Assembly: GCF_900182985.1 (NCBI RefSeq)
Contig: NZ_FXUY01000001.1
Location: 1,736,001-1,800,000 of the forward strand
DNA from: Pseudomonas helmanticensis
GTDB taxonomy: Bacteria; Pseudomonadota; Gammaproteobacteria; Pseudomonadales; Pseudomonadaceae
Length of the DNA: 64,000 nucleotides
Direction of reading: 5' to 3'
The notes below the pieces were generated by a model. The model was given only the letters and a program-made list of their open reading frames with translations. It was not told the DNA's origin and did not search any database. The translations under genes and the position numbers were made by a program. Of this stretch, positions 41,218 through 49,429 are shown piece by piece; the stretch's first letter is position 1, and the number at the start of each line of letters is the position of its first letter.

Positions 41218-41457
41218 ATGCGGCTCAATGAATACGAACACGAACTTCAGCGCGACCTGCAAAGTGTCGCATCGGATCTGCGTTGGTCGGCCGTCGACCT
41301 CAAGCGGATCGCCGAACAACTGCGCAAATCCGGCAACGAAGCAGACGCCCAGACTGTTTTGAGGTCTTGCGAAGTGTTGCAGAGCGATGAGGAACGGCTG
41401 CAACTGTATGCCAAGGAAGTGAAGGCCCGGGCGATCAGCCGCACCAAGGTCCACTGA
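41218..41457 (+). CDS. Hypothetical 79-aa helical protein
   Basis: The product begins MRLNEYEHELQRDLQSVASD and is highly charged and helical in pattern, with leucine spacing suitable for a short coiled coil. A CCGGAGGTGATC sequence gives a strong ribosome binding site for ATG 41218. It has no signal peptide or membrane segment, so it is cytoplasmic. It stands between two minus-strand small genes, with a bidirectional terminator just after it. No family is recognised. Confidence 0.7.
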   Translation: MRLNEYEHELQRDLQSVASDLRWSAVDLKRIAEQLRKSGNEADAQTVLRSCEVLQSDEERLQLYAKEVKARAISRTKVH

Positions 41458-41483
41458 CACCCTTCAAGGCAACGCCCAAACAA

Positions 41484-41511
41484 CAAGCCCCGGCAAATAC
41501 CGGGGCTTTTC
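41484..41511. terminator. Bidirectional rho-independent terminator
   Basis: AAGCCCCGG and CCGGGGCTT pair around AAATA with flanking A and T, between the convergent 79-aa and 65-aa genes. Confidence 0.9.
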
Positions 41512-41521
41512 CATTATGGCT

Positions 41522-41719
41522 TCAACTGGCCGTGTGACTTTGCGCGCGCGGCGAGCGTTTTTTGTAGCCGGGAAGAGCTGCGGCATACGCCAGCGCCTCC
41601 TCTCTGCTGGCGAAAGACGCCAGCCGGTCGCCCTCGGTACAAACCCGCCAGGGGCCGTTGTTTACGCTGAGCACGTCGTAACCATTCATGTGCATCTTGT
41701 TCAACATCGCAATGCTCAT
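41522..41719 (-). CDS. Hypothetical 65-aa protein
   Basis: The small protein begins MSIAMLNKMHMNGYDVLSVN and contains NNGPWRVCTEGDRLASFASR, then EEALAYAAALPGYKKRS. The pattern of a short beta strand pair followed by a helix that reads 'REEALAYAA' is like the DUF2188 and similar small domains; I do not claim the family. A strong AGGAGGTGCCC site precedes the ATG at 41719. It is alone on its strand, upstream of the Nudix gene. Confidence 0.7.
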   Translation of the reverse strand: MSIAMLNKMHMNGYDVLSVNNGPWRVCTEGDRLASFASREEALAYAAALPGYKKRSPRAQSHTAS

Positions 41720-41943
41720 GGGCACCTCCTGTTTTTGCTAACGGTGGGTTCAGCCTCACGCATTTACCTTACACCGAGTTTGCGCTGCGGTGCCAACCGG
41801 GCGTCGCGGCGATTGCCGGTCAGGGCTCTGGCACTTTTCGCACAGGCGAGCGCTCCATATTCCGACGGAACCTTGAAATGGGCTCGCGGCTCGAATATTG
41901 CAGTTTCATTACATTATTGTGACAGGCAACAAACAGGTAACAG

Positions 41944-42306
41944 ATGAAAGTACGCGCAACCGTCATTTGCGAACAGGATCGCCACGTCCTCCTGGTGCGC
42001 AAACCCCGCTGCTGCTGGACCTTGCCCGGTGGCAAAGTCGAGCCAGGGGAAACCCGGGCGAACGCTGCCGTGCGTGAATTGCAGGAAGAAACCGGGCTGG
42101 ATGCCGAGGCTGTGTTGTATCTCATGGAACTGCAAACCGGCAGCACGCGGCATCACGTCTACGAGGCATCCGTGCTGAATATCGACGACGTGCGCCCGCA
42201 AAACGAAATCGTCGATTGCATCTGGCATCCGCTCGACGCCGTGCACAACTTGAACACCAACGATGCAACGGTGCGCATCATCGAGGCGTTTCGCCGGCGT
42301 CTATGA
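41944..42306 (+). CDS. Nudix hydrolase
   Basis: The 120-aa protein has a complete Nudix box: Gly30, Glu36, Arg44-Glu45, Glu48-Glu49 and Gly51, reading [12 protein letters not shown] then [12 protein letters not shown], matching Gx5Ex7REUxEExGU. Such enzymes hydrolyse nucleoside diphosphates linked to another moiety, with Mg2+. Its short length and RRL end leave no substrate-specific feature. It is convergent, with 3 bases between, to the DUF1652 gene, so their transcripts overlap. Confidence 0.9.
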   Translation: MKVRATVICEQDRHVLLVRKPRCCWTLPGGKVEPGETRANAAVRELQEETGLDAEAVLYLMELQTGSTRHHVYEASVLNIDDVRPQNEIVDCIWHPLDAVHNLNTNDATVRIIEAFRRRL

Positions 42307-42309
42307 GGG

Positions 42310-42552
42310 TTAACCGGCGAAGGCCCGCCGCCCCGCACTCATTTCCGTGCGCAGCTCACCGATAAAGTTGGAGATGTCACGGATCGTGACGAGGTGTTCC
42401 GGGGATACCCCATTGAGCAGCAACTCGACACGTCCGCTGGCTGGCTCATAAACCTTGATTTGCAGCAGTCCCTGGTTCGTCGGAATGCAGTCGCACTTGA
42501 ATGCAGGAAAGCCTGACTCGACGATGCGGCAAATGTCGGTTATGGCAAGCAT
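42310..42552 (-). CDS. DUF1652 family protein
   Basis: The 80-aa product reads MLAITDICRIVESGFPAFKC and then IKVYEPASGRVELLLNGVSP, followed by IRDISNFIGELRTEM, the DUF1652 pattern found almost only in pseudomonads. The function is unknown; it is small, soluble and cytoplasmic. The start at 42552 is chosen because it gives the family N-terminus; the long upstream frame is discarded. Confidence 0.88.
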   Translation of the reverse strand: MLAITDICRIVESGFPAFKCDCIPTNQGLLQIKVYEPASGRVELLLNGVSPEHLVTIRDISNFIGELRTEMSAGRRAFAG

Positions 42553-42664
42553 GGACGGACGCCTCGCAGGCGATGGATCGATTCGATCGATAGAGCATAG
42601 ATGAGCAATTTGTGTCCTGCCCGATACAAGAATGCCAAGCCCATCACATTTCCTGCGCAACCTC

Positions 42665-43564
42665 TCAATGAGCGTCGTGATCCCAGATCCAGTTCCAGAT
42701 CCCCGGCAATTCGACCGACTCCGAACTCTGCTGAACCGTGCGTGCCAGCGCGGCTTTCTCGAGTGCGTCGTGGTCGTCATAGAACGGCTTGTCCGCCAGT
42801 TTCACGCCCGTCGCCGCGGCGCTGTCGAGGAGGATTTGCAAGTACTCGCGAGTGTGCCGTGCGGTGTAGCGGTTGAGGTCATGAAAGGTCACCACCACCG
42901 GCGTCACCCCGTCCACGCTGGGAAATTCGCCGAGGGCAATGCGCTCGCGCACTTCCGAGAGCTGGCGCAACAGGTTCGCCCGTCGACGCGGGCTGGCGTT
43001 GAAACCCCAGATCTTGCCGTCATTGGCGCTCAAATCGGTGAGCAGCACGTGCAAGCCGTGCTGCTGATAGGCGCCGAAGGTGCGTTTGTCGTAATTCCAG
43101 AATGGCGGACGCAACAGCGTCGGTGGCGCCCCGGTGATCGCCGCAATGTCCGCCGTGCCATTGCTCAGTGAGGCTTCGAGCTCCTGCGGGTCGAGCGAGC
43201 GATGATTGGTGTGCCAGTGGGTTGCGGTGTGAAACCCGAGGATGTGCCCTTCGGCGTATTCGCGGCGCATGATGCCTCGGCCAATCTCGCTGTTGCCGGC
43301 CCGGGGCGCGCGGGTCTGGACGAAAAAAACCGCTTTGATATTCGCTTGCAGCGGATTGTCCTTGAGACTGTCGAGCACTGTTGCCGACGGGTTCCACAAG
43401 CTCGAAGCGCTGGGGCCGTCATCGAACGTCAGCAGAAAGCGCACCGGCGCCTGGGCCTTGAGGCGGGTTTCGGTCTGCGCAGTCATTTCGATGGGCGCGG
43501 CGATGCAACCGGCCAGCCCCAGAGCGATGGCCGCTGCGCATATGAATTTGAATGCCGATGTCAT
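42665..43564 (-). CDS. Polysaccharide deacetylase-family lipoprotein
   Basis: The 299-aa protein has a lipoprotein signal peptide (lipobox LAGC, Cys20) and a NodB-like domain: TFDDG at 46-50 with catalytic and metal aspartates, a His-rich FHTATHWHTNH (residues 111-121) holding metal ligands, and LRPPFWNYD for the third motif. It should sit in the periplasm or outer membrane and remove N-acetyl or O-acetyl groups from a polysaccharide or peptidoglycan. It is monocistronic. The C-terminal part (residues 250-299) has no clear domain. Confidence 0.88.
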   Translation of the reverse strand: MTSAFKFICAAAIALGLAGCIAAPIEMTAQTETRLKAQAPVRFLLTFDDGPSASSLWNPSATVLDSLKDNPLQANIKAVFFVQTRAPRAGNSEIGRGIMRREYAEGHILGFHTATHWHTNHRSLDPQELEASLSNGTADIAAITGAPPTLLRPPFWNYDKRTFGAYQQHGLHVLLTDLSANDGKIWGFNASPRRRANLLRQLSEVRERIALGEFPSVDGVTPVVVTFHDLNRYTARHTREYLQILLDSAAATGVKLADKPFYDDHDALEKAALARTVQQSSESVELPGIWNWIWDHDAH

Positions 43565-43695
43565 GTTTTGCCTTGAGCCCGACCGCGCTGGTCATGTTGT
43601 CGATTGGCAAAACTCCCTCGCCCCTATCCATCCCTGCGCTCCGATCTGCGAGCCGAGGTTGGATAAGGTACACAGGGTTTGGTTCCAGCGCTCGT

Positions 43696-44643
43696 TCAGT
43701 GTGCCAATGCCTGCGCAAAGGACGGGTCGATAATCGCCGCTGTGGCCAGCGGCGCTGGCAATGCCTTGACCTTGAAGAGGAAGTCGGCGGTGCTTTGCAG
43801 ATCGGCCGACGCCTGTTGATCCACCGGGCCTACGGTCATGTGTGCCTGGCGCAACCAGTGGCGCGATACCTGCTGATCAAGGTTGGCCTTCTTCGCCCAC
43901 AGATCGGCGTACTCGTCAGTGTGGCTGTCGACCCAAGCCCGCGCCTGCTTCAAACGCCCGAGAAAATCAGCGATCGCCGCACGCTTGCTGTCGATGGACG
44001 GCGTAGAGGCGGCAATCGCGCTGAGGCCCGGCATCAGGTTTTTCGCGGTGAGAATCGGCCGTGCACCGGAGAACACGATCTGCTGGGAAATGTACGGTTC
44101 CCACACCGGAAAGGCATCGATGCTGCCCTGCGGCAATGCGGCTGCCGCATCAATCGGCATCAGCTTGACGAAGTCGACGTAATTTTCCGGCAGACCGCCC
44201 TGCTCCAGCGCGCGCAAGGTCAATTGTTGGCTCCAGGCACCGGGCCAATAGGCAACTTTTTTGCCCTTGAGGTCGGCGATGGTTTTCACCGGGGAATCCT
44301 TCGGCACCAGCAAGGCGATGGTGTCCGGATTCTGCCGTGACACCCCGATCAGTTTCACCGCCGCCTGTTTTGCGGCGAGAAACAGAAAACCGGAGTCACC
44401 CAGAAAGCCCAGGTCGAGCGAACCGGTTTGCAACGCTTCGGCGAGCGGTGCAGCGGCCTGGAAGTGTTTCCAGTCGACCGTGTAAGGCGCATCTTTCAAT
44501 ACACCCGATGCCTCGATCGAGGCGCGGATGTTGTAGTAGTTCTGGTCACCGACATGCAGGACCACAGGCTCAGAGGCGTAGGCAAGTGGCGCGGTGATCA
44601 GTGCGACAGTCAGCGCATTGCGAAGGAAACGGGAAAGCTTCAT
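43696..44643 (-). CDS. ABC transporter substrate-binding protein, sulfonate/aliphatic type
   Basis: The 315-aa periplasmic protein has a signal peptide (ALTVALITAPLAYA, cleaved around residue 22) and a binding-protein fold with FLGDSGFLFLAAKQ, LVPKDSPVKTIADLKGKKVA and FPVWEPYISQQ, as in SsuA-like sulfonate binding proteins. The start at 44643 follows AGGACG. It is divergent from a second SsuA-like binding protein across 292 bases, and no permease or ATPase lies next to it, so it would have to share the permease of the plus-strand unit or use another complex. Confidence 0.85.
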   Translation of the reverse strand: MKLSRFLRNALTVALITAPLAYASEPVVLHVGDQNYYNIRASIEASGVLKDAPYTVDWKHFQAAAPLAEALQTGSLDLGFLGDSGFLFLAAKQAAVKLIGVSRQNPDTIALLVPKDSPVKTIADLKGKKVAYWPGAWSQQLTLRALEQGGLPENYVDFVKLMPIDAAAALPQGSIDAFPVWEPYISQQIVFSGARPILTAKNLMPGLSAIAASTPSIDSKRAAIADFLGRLKQARAWVDSHTDEYADLWAKKANLDQQVSRHWLRQAHMTVGPVDQQASADLQSTADFLFKVKALPAPLATAAIIDPSFAQALAH

Positions 44644-44840
44644 GGCACGTCCTGCAAATGGGGATTGCATAGACCATAACGCTCTTAATATCCGCCTCTG
44701 AAATTCGATTAATGCATAAGCTCATCACTGACGATTGTGACTGTTTGTCCAGCAACAGTGCCGCACCAGACTGTTCGCCAGGCAACAACTGAAAAACGCG
44801 TAAATCCCTGAAAGCCTTGTAAACCGGCGCTCAGCACACA

Positions 44841-44857
44841 TGGCACAGAGCCTGCAA
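44841..44857 (+). promoter_or_regulatory. Sigma-54 promoter
   Basis: TGGCACAGAGCCTGCA matches the -24/-12 consensus TGGCAC-N5-TTGCA with one mismatch; GG and GC are 10 bases apart. It lies about 80 bases before the start of the binding-protein gene at 44936, the right distance for a short leader. Pseudomonad sulfur-starvation genes such as sfn are sigma-54 dependent. Confidence 0.7.
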
Positions 44858-44935
44858 TATTCCATTGATGCAGGAAGCATTCGACAAAAATATCTTTTTG
44901 GACATAAGAAACCTGTGCCTTTGCCGGAGCGCCCC

Positions 44936-45922
44936 ATGACCTCGTTCTTTCCGTTAACCCGCCTCAAAACCCTGTTGGCCGCTGGCGCGATGGCCCTGAG
45001 CCTGCAACCGCTGGCGCACGCGGCTGAAACCGCTCCAGCGGAAGTGCATCTCGACTACGCCTATTACTCACCGGTAAGCCTGGTGCTCAAGCACTTTGGT
45101 TTCCTCGAGAAAGCTCTGCCGCAAACCAAAGTCAGCTGGGTGTTGAGCCAAGGCAGCAACCGCTCGCTGGAATACCTCAACAGCGGCGGCGTCGATTTTG
45201 CCTCGAGCGCCAGCCTCGCTGCCGTGCTCAGTCGCGCCAACGGCAGCCCGATCAAATCGGTTTACGTTTACAGCCGCGCCGAATGGACCGCGCTGGTGGT
45301 GCGTAAAGACTCGCCGTTGCAGACCGTTGCCGATCTCAAGGGCAAGAAAATCGCCGCCACCAAAGGCACCGATCCGTACCTGTTCACCTTGCGCAGCCTG
45401 CAACAGGCCGGGTTGAAAAAGGACGATGTGGAATTGGTCCATCTGCAACATCCGGACGGTCGCACCGCGCTGGAAAAGGGTGACGTCGACGCCTGGGCCG
45501 GTCTCGATCCGCACATGGCTGCCAGCCAGGTGCAGGCTGGCTCGCGACTGCTCTACCGCAATCCAGCTTTTAACAGCTACGGCGTGGTCAGTGTCACCGA
45601 GCAATACGCCCAAGAGCATCCACACACCATCGACACCGTGATCAAGGCTTACGAACAGGCACGTGAATGGTCGCTGAAAAACCCTGAAGAGTTCGCCGCC
45701 CTGCTCGCCAAGGAATCCGGATTGCCGCTGGACGTGGCCAAACTGCAACTGTCACGTACCGACCTGAGCAGCCCGCAATTGACCGCCAACGACGTCAGCG
45801 CTTCTAAAGCTGCCGCGCCAATTCTGGTCTCCGAAGAACTGGTGCGCCGTGGCGTCAACGTCGATCAAGTCATCGATCAGTTGCTCGACAGCGGTGTGCA
45901 GCAAGCCGTCGCCCGCCAGTAA
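44936..45922 (+). CDS. ABC transporter substrate-binding protein, sulfonate type
   Basis: The 328-aa protein has a signal peptide (LLAAGAMALSLQPLAHA) and the SsuA-like features YYSPVSLVLKHFGFLEKAL, SSASLAAVLSRANGSPIK and VRKDSPLQTVADLKGKKIAA. It should bind an alkanesulfonate or similar sulfur compound in the periplasm. The start at 44936 follows CCGGAG. A sigma-54 promoter lies upstream, and the permease gene follows after a strong hairpin. No ATPase gene is found in the cluster. Confidence 0.88.
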   Translation: MTSFFPLTRLKTLLAAGAMALSLQPLAHAAETAPAEVHLDYAYYSPVSLVLKHFGFLEKALPQTKVSWVLSQGSNRSLEYLNSGGVDFASSASLAAVLSRANGSPIKSVYVYSRAEWTALVVRKDSPLQTVADLKGKKIAATKGTDPYLFTLRSLQQAGLKKDDVELVHLQHPDGRTALEKGDVDAWAGLDPHMAASQVQAGSRLLYRNPAFNSYGVVSVTEQYAQEHPHTIDTVIKAYEQAREWSLKNPEEFAALLAKESGLPLDVAKLQLSRTDLSSPQLTANDVSASKAAAPILVSEELVRRGVNVDQVIDQLLDSGVQQAVARQ

Positions 45923-45931
45923 CTGACCAGA

Positions 45932-45970
45932 CTCCCGAGCAATCCGCGCGCGCCGCCGATTGCTCGGGAG
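45932..45970 (+). other. Intra-operon hairpin between binding protein and permease
   Basis: CTCCCGAGCAATC (45932-45944) and GATTGCTCGGGAG (45958-45970) are 13-bp perfect arms with a GC-rich loop; the right arm touches the permease ribosome binding site. It lacks a T run, so it is likely an mRNA stabiliser or a partial terminator that keeps the binding protein in excess. Confidence 0.7.
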
Positions 45971-45983
45971 CGGAGCCTGCATC

Positions 45984-46826
45984 ATGCCCAGTCACAGCAA
46001 AGACCTGCCCGCGCCGCTCGCCTTGTCGCGCCGGCCATCCGCCGTTTTCAACCCGGCATGGCAGCGCCGCCTCAAAGGCCTCGCCCTGCCACTGCTGATC
46101 GTCGTCGCGCTGGAAATTATCGTACGCATCGGCTGGCTGCCGTCCTACCAGATGCCAGCGCCCAGCGAGATCGCCGTGACGCTGACCGACCTCGCTGAAG
46201 GTGCCTTGTGGAAACACATCGGCGCCAGTCTGATTCGCGTGTTGCTCGGGTTCGCCATCGGCGCCAGCCTGGCACTGGTATTTGCCGCATGGGTCGGTTT
46301 GAGCCGCGAGGCCGAGGCTTACCTGGAACCGACTTTTGCCGCATTACGCTCGATTCCCAGCCTGGCCTGGGTGCCACTGTTATTGCTGTGGCTGGGCATC
46401 GACGAGACTTCGAAGATCGTTTTGATCGCGATCGGCGCGTTCTTTCCGGTGTACGTCAACGTCGTTGCGGCGATCCGCAATATCGATCGCAAACTGGTGG
46501 AAGTCGGGCGCATCTACGGCTTCAGTCGCTGGCAACTGGTGCGGCGGATCCTTTTGCCGGCCGCCCTGCCCGGCCTGTTCACCGGACTGCGCAGCGGCAT
46601 GAGCCTGGCGTGGATGTTTCTCGTCGCCGCCGAACTGATCGCCGCGACCAAAGGCCTCGGCTATTTGCTCAGTGACGGTCGCGAAACGTCGCGGCCAGAC
46701 ATTGTCCTGGCGGCGATCATCGTCCTCGCCCTGCTGGGCAAACTCAGCGACGGCCTGCTCGCGGCGCTGGAACGACGCTGGCTGGCGTGGCGCGATACGT
46801 TCACCGGACAAGACGGCAAGGATTGA
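45984..46826 (+). CDS. ABC transporter permease, SsuC-like
   Basis: The 280-aa inner-membrane protein has about six hydrophobic helices and the EAA loop VEVGRIYGFSRWQLVRRILL then PAALPGLFTGL, which docks an ATPase. This is the layout of SsuC/TauC-type sulfonate permeases. The ATG at 45984 follows GCGGAGCC with a good gap. The product would pair with the binding protein just upstream. The ATPase gene is missing next to it, so an ATPase from another locus (for example ssuB or tauB) may serve. Confidence 0.88.
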   Translation: MPSHSKDLPAPLALSRRPSAVFNPAWQRRLKGLALPLLIVVALEIIVRIGWLPSYQMPAPSEIAVTLTDLAEGALWKHIGASLIRVLLGFAIGASLALVFAAWVGLSREAEAYLEPTFAALRSIPSLAWVPLLLLWLGIDETSKIVLIAIGAFFPVYVNVVAAIRNIDRKLVEVGRIYGFSRWQLVRRILLPAALPGLFTGLRSGMSLAWMFLVAAELIAATKGLGYLLSDGRETSRPDIVLAAIIVLALLGKLSDGLLAALERRWLAWRDTFTGQDGKD

Positions 46827-46874
46827 ATGCGCAAGGGCAACTAAGCTGAAGTCGTCCAACCGGAGGTTCAACTC

Positions 46875-47555
46875 ATGTGCGGAAGACTCTCGCAGTACCG
46901 TGGCATTCACGACTTCGTCGCCGTGCTGAGCATTCCCGATGCGCTGATCAACCATGTCGGCGATGCACCGCTGGGCCGCTACAACGCGGCGCCGACCACT
47001 GCGCTGGCGGTGCTCCATCAACACGAACAACGCGTGCATGCCGACAATCTGCGCTGGGGTTGGCGCCCGCATTGGGCCAAGGATCGTGCAGCACCGATCA
47101 ATGCGCGGGTGGAGAAAGTTGCGCATGGCCCGTTCTTCCGGGCGATCTGGCGTCAGCGTCTGATCGTACCTGTCGACAACTGGTTCGAGTGGGTCGATGC
47201 CGAGGACAAAAGCCGACAGCCGTGGCTGATTCGTCGCGCCGATCACGCGCCGGTTTTCTGCGCGGCTATCGGCCAGTTGCCGACACCGGGTGCCGAGGCG
47301 CGCGATGACGATGGATTCGTGATCATCACCGCTGACAGTGCCGGCGGCATGCTCGATATCCATGACCGGCGCCCGGTGGTGTTCTGCGCAGAATTGGTGC
47401 ACGAATGGCTCGACCCCGCCACGCCCGTCGAACGCGCCGAACAGATGCTGTTGTTCGAAGGCGACAGCAGCGAAAACTTCGCCTGGCACAAAGTCGGCAA
47501 AGCCGTGGGCAATGCGCGCAATCAAGGCGCGAGCCTGATTCTCGAACAACCCTAA
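46875..47555 (+). CDS. yedK: SOS response-associated peptidase/HMCES (YedK, SRAP) protein
   Basis: The 226-aa protein starts MCGRLSQY, so Cys2 becomes the N-terminal nucleophile after Met removal. Asn76 in INARVE, Glu105 in WFEW and His163 in LDIHDRRP match the conserved YedK site that links covalently to abasic sites in single-stranded DNA and protects them. The start is fixed by the need for Cys at position 2. It lies 48 bases after the permease gene and is probably transcribed from its own promoter. No LexA box was found by eye. Confidence 0.93.
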   Translation: MCGRLSQYRGIHDFVAVLSIPDALINHVGDAPLGRYNAAPTTALAVLHQHEQRVHADNLRWGWRPHWAKDRAAPINARVEKVAHGPFFRAIWRQRLIVPVDNWFEWVDAEDKSRQPWLIRRADHAPVFCAAIGQLPTPGAEARDDDGFVIITADSAGGMLDIHDRRPVVFCAELVHEWLDPATPVERAEQMLLFEGDSSENFAWHKVGKAVGNARNQGASLILEQP

Positions 47556-47585
47556 ATATCTCCGCGCCCCTCGCGTCTATCCCCT

Positions 47586-47662
47586 GTAGGAGCTGCCGCA
47601 GGCTGCGATCTTTTGCTGTTGATCAGCAAAGTCAAAAGATCGCAGCCTTCGGCAGCTCCTAC
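47586..47662. repeat. Inverted repeat pair of the GGAGCTGCCGAAGGCTGCGATC family
   Basis: GTAGGAGCTGCCGCAGGCTG and its complement at the right end, with the smaller palindrome TTGCTGTTGATCAGCAA in the loop, lie after the SRAP gene. Confidence 0.9.
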
Positions 47663-47793
47663 ACGTGACGCACGGGCTTTACAGGTGGTGTTTCATTCTT
47701 GAATCAAGGCCCTTGAAACAAGCGTTCGAATGAATTAACCACTGGTCTGACATTTCAATCGTCATACATACATTTAGATGCACTACGGATAGC

Positions 47794-48162
47794 ATGCGCG
47801 CCGCATTTCCGATTGGTATACCAGTTGACCAAAGAGTCAATAAATCAGGAATCTCCCCACAACTTCTACAAGCCTTGCAGAGAAATAAGTTGCGCGACGA
47901 TTTTGCAATCAAACAGGTCAGCGGCCTGGAGTGTATTTTTCTGTCGATGACAGAACGCTTTGAACTCGACTGTTTTATCGGCCATTACATCAAAACCCGA
48001 AACCTGCGATCCGTTCCCGACATCGAACGTATCCTGCGCACCACCCTCGAAGGATATCCCGGCCATCCGCCGGTGATGGTCAACGAGCTCAATGCCTGGA
48101 TCGACAAAACCTTGGGATATCGGGCGTCACACCCCGACTTCACGCAGATGGACGATCTTTGA
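47794..48162 (+). CDS. Hypothetical 122-aa protein
   Basis: The product begins MRAAFPIGIPVDQRVNKSGI, has a middle ECIFLSMTERFELDCFIGHY segment with two cysteines, and ends SHPDFTQMDDL. There is no signal peptide or membrane helix. The first third uses AT-rich codons (AAA, AAT, CAA, TCA) while the last third uses the GC-rich codons of the region, so the ORF may be partly acquired or recently changed. The ribosome binding site before ATG 47794 is weak (ACGGATAGC). No family is recognised; a bidirectional terminator follows its stop. Confidence 0.55.
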   Translation: MRAAFPIGIPVDQRVNKSGISPQLLQALQRNKLRDDFAIKQVSGLECIFLSMTERFELDCFIGHYIKTRNLRSVPDIERILRTTLEGYPGHPPVMVNELNAWIDKTLGYRASHPDFTQMDDL

Positions 48163-48169
48163 AACAAAC

Positions 48170-48198
48170 AAAAAGCCCCGCTCATGCGGGGCTTTTTC
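48170..48198. terminator. Bidirectional rho-independent terminator
   Basis: AAAAGCCCCGC and GCGGGGCTTTTT pair around TCAT; A and T runs flank it on both sides. It separates the 122-aa gene and the minus-strand 48-aa gene. Confidence 0.92.
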
Positions 48199-48209
48199 AT
48201 ATCAATGGG

Positions 48210-48356
48210 TCAGAACTTGCGATCAGGATCGGACAGCTCCCTGCCATCGTCGTGCTTCCATGTCTGTTCCTTGTGTTTCTCGCGTTCGATTTCCTCTTGC
48301 GTCGGCTCGTCTGTGTCTTCGTCATCCGGCTCCGGATGTTTTTGCTCAGTCGCCAT
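48210..48356 (-). CDS. Acidic 48-aa small protein
   Basis: The frame encodes 48 residues, beginning MATEQKHPEPDDEDTDEP and continuing TQEEIEREKHKEQTWKH, then DDGRELSDPDRKF. A GGGAGGTGGGC site stands directly before the ATG, which supports translation. It is very acidic and has no hydrophobic segment, so it is probably disordered and cytoplasmic. It is flanked by a terminator and by azlD downstream of its own start on the same strand. I do not know the family or role. Confidence 0.75.
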   Translation of the reverse strand: MATEQKHPEPDDEDTDEPTQEEIEREKHKEQTWKHDDGRELSDPDRKF

Positions 48357-48419
48357 GCCCACCTCCCGTCGCAAGTAAACTGCCATCCTTACAGCGTAGA
48401 ACAGTTTTAATCGGCCAAC

Positions 48420-48734
48420 TTACAACCACCAGCGCAAAACAAAGAAGAACGCCATGCTCAACAACATACTGAGCAAAGTGCTGCGCGTGTATATCACCAG
48501 CCCGATCGCCACCAGCGAACTAAGCAGATAGGGGTTGTCCCACTGCAGATTCAGCTGTTTGTCGGGCATGAATACAATCGGCCCGCAGATCGCAGTCAAC
48601 ATGCCTGGCACGGCAAACCCGAGAAACTGCCGGGCATTGCTGCTCAAACGCACCGGCAAGCGCGGTTCGAGAAACACGTAGCGGTTGAGGAACACCAGAA
48701 TCCCCATGCCGAAAATCACTGCCCAGACCATCAT
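48420..48734 (-). CDS. azlD: AzlD family membrane protein
   Basis: The 104-aa protein has about three hydrophobic segments (MMVWAVIFGMGILVFLNRYV, GFAVPGMLTAICGPIVFM and the C-terminal MLLSMAFFFVLRWWL) as in AzlD, the small partner of the AzlC branched-chain amino-acid exporter. Its ATG at 48734 overlaps the azlC stop by 4 bases (ATGA), so the two are co-translated. The longer frame to 48863 is a false extension through azlC. Confidence 0.88.
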   Translation of the reverse strand: MMVWAVIFGMGILVFLNRYVFLEPRLPVRLSSNARQFLGFAVPGMLTAICGPIVFMPDKQLNLQWDNPYLLSSLVAIGLVIYTRSTLLSMLLSMAFFFVLRWWL

Positions 48735-49429
48735 GTGCGCCCCCGATAGAGTTTGTTGCAGATAAATCCGGCGGTCATACCCGCCAGCCCCGACAACACC
48801 AGCGCCGAACCCCATTGCCAATAACTGAACAACACCGAGCAGAACAGCGACACCGCCACGCACACCACGGTCGGCACGTTGCGCACCACCGGAGTGATCA
48901 GGGCAATGAAGGTTGCCGCGATCGAGAAGTCCAGGCCCAGATGCTCAAGCCCAGGAATGCTGCTGCCGAGAACGATGCCGGCGAGGGTGAAGAGATTCCA
49001 GGCGATGTAGAACGTCAGGCCGACGCCCAACGCGTACCAGCGATTGAACTGCTGGCGGTCATGCTGGCTGGTCAAGGCGAACAACTCGTCGGTGAGCAAA
49101 AAGCCCAGGCCGATTCGCCAACGCCCCGGCAGCGGTGAAATCACCGAACGCATGCTCATGCCGTACAACAAATGCTGCGACGTCAGCAACACGGTCGTCA
49201 GCAGAATCGAGAAAATCCCCGCGCCGCCCTTGAGCATGCCAATCGCAACCAGTTGCGCAGCGCCGGCAAAGACGATGCTCGACAAGCCCTGCCCTTGCAG
49301 CGGGGTGAGATTGGCTTCAATCGCCATGGAACCGGCCAGCAGCCCCCACGGCGCAGTCGCCAGAGACAACGGCATGATCGCCGCCGCGCCGCGAAGAAAC
49401 GCACTGCGCGGCAAAAGTGAGTCAGACAT
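48731..49429 (-). CDS. azlC: AzlC family branched-chain amino-acid exporter
   Basis: The 232-aa inner-membrane protein has about seven hydrophobic helices, with IMPLSLATAPWGLLAG and LTDELFALTSQHD, the latter typical of AzlC/YgaZ. With AzlD it exports branched-chain amino acids (and azaleucine). The start at 49429 gives MSDSLLPRSAFLRGA; the longer frame upstream would run into the diguanylate cyclase promoter region. It is divergent from the PAS-GGDEF gene. Confidence 0.9.
   Translation of the reverse strand: MSDSLLPRSAFLRGAAAIMPLSLATAPWGLLAGSMAIEANLTPLQGQGLSSIVFAGAAQLVAIGMLKGGAGIFSILLTTVLLTSQHLLYGMSMRSVISPLPGRWRIGLGFLLTDELFALTSQHDRQQFNRWYALGVGLTFYIAWNLFTLAGIVLGSSIPGLEHLGLDFSIAATFIALITPVVRNVPTVVCVAVSLFCSVLFSYWQWGSALVLSGLAGMTAGFICNKLYRGRT

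Noticed and set aside
43565..43695. Regulatory or small-gene content between the deacetylase and binding protein genes
   Set aside because: No convincing frame with a ribosome binding site, palindrome or promoter could be supported in these 131 bases.
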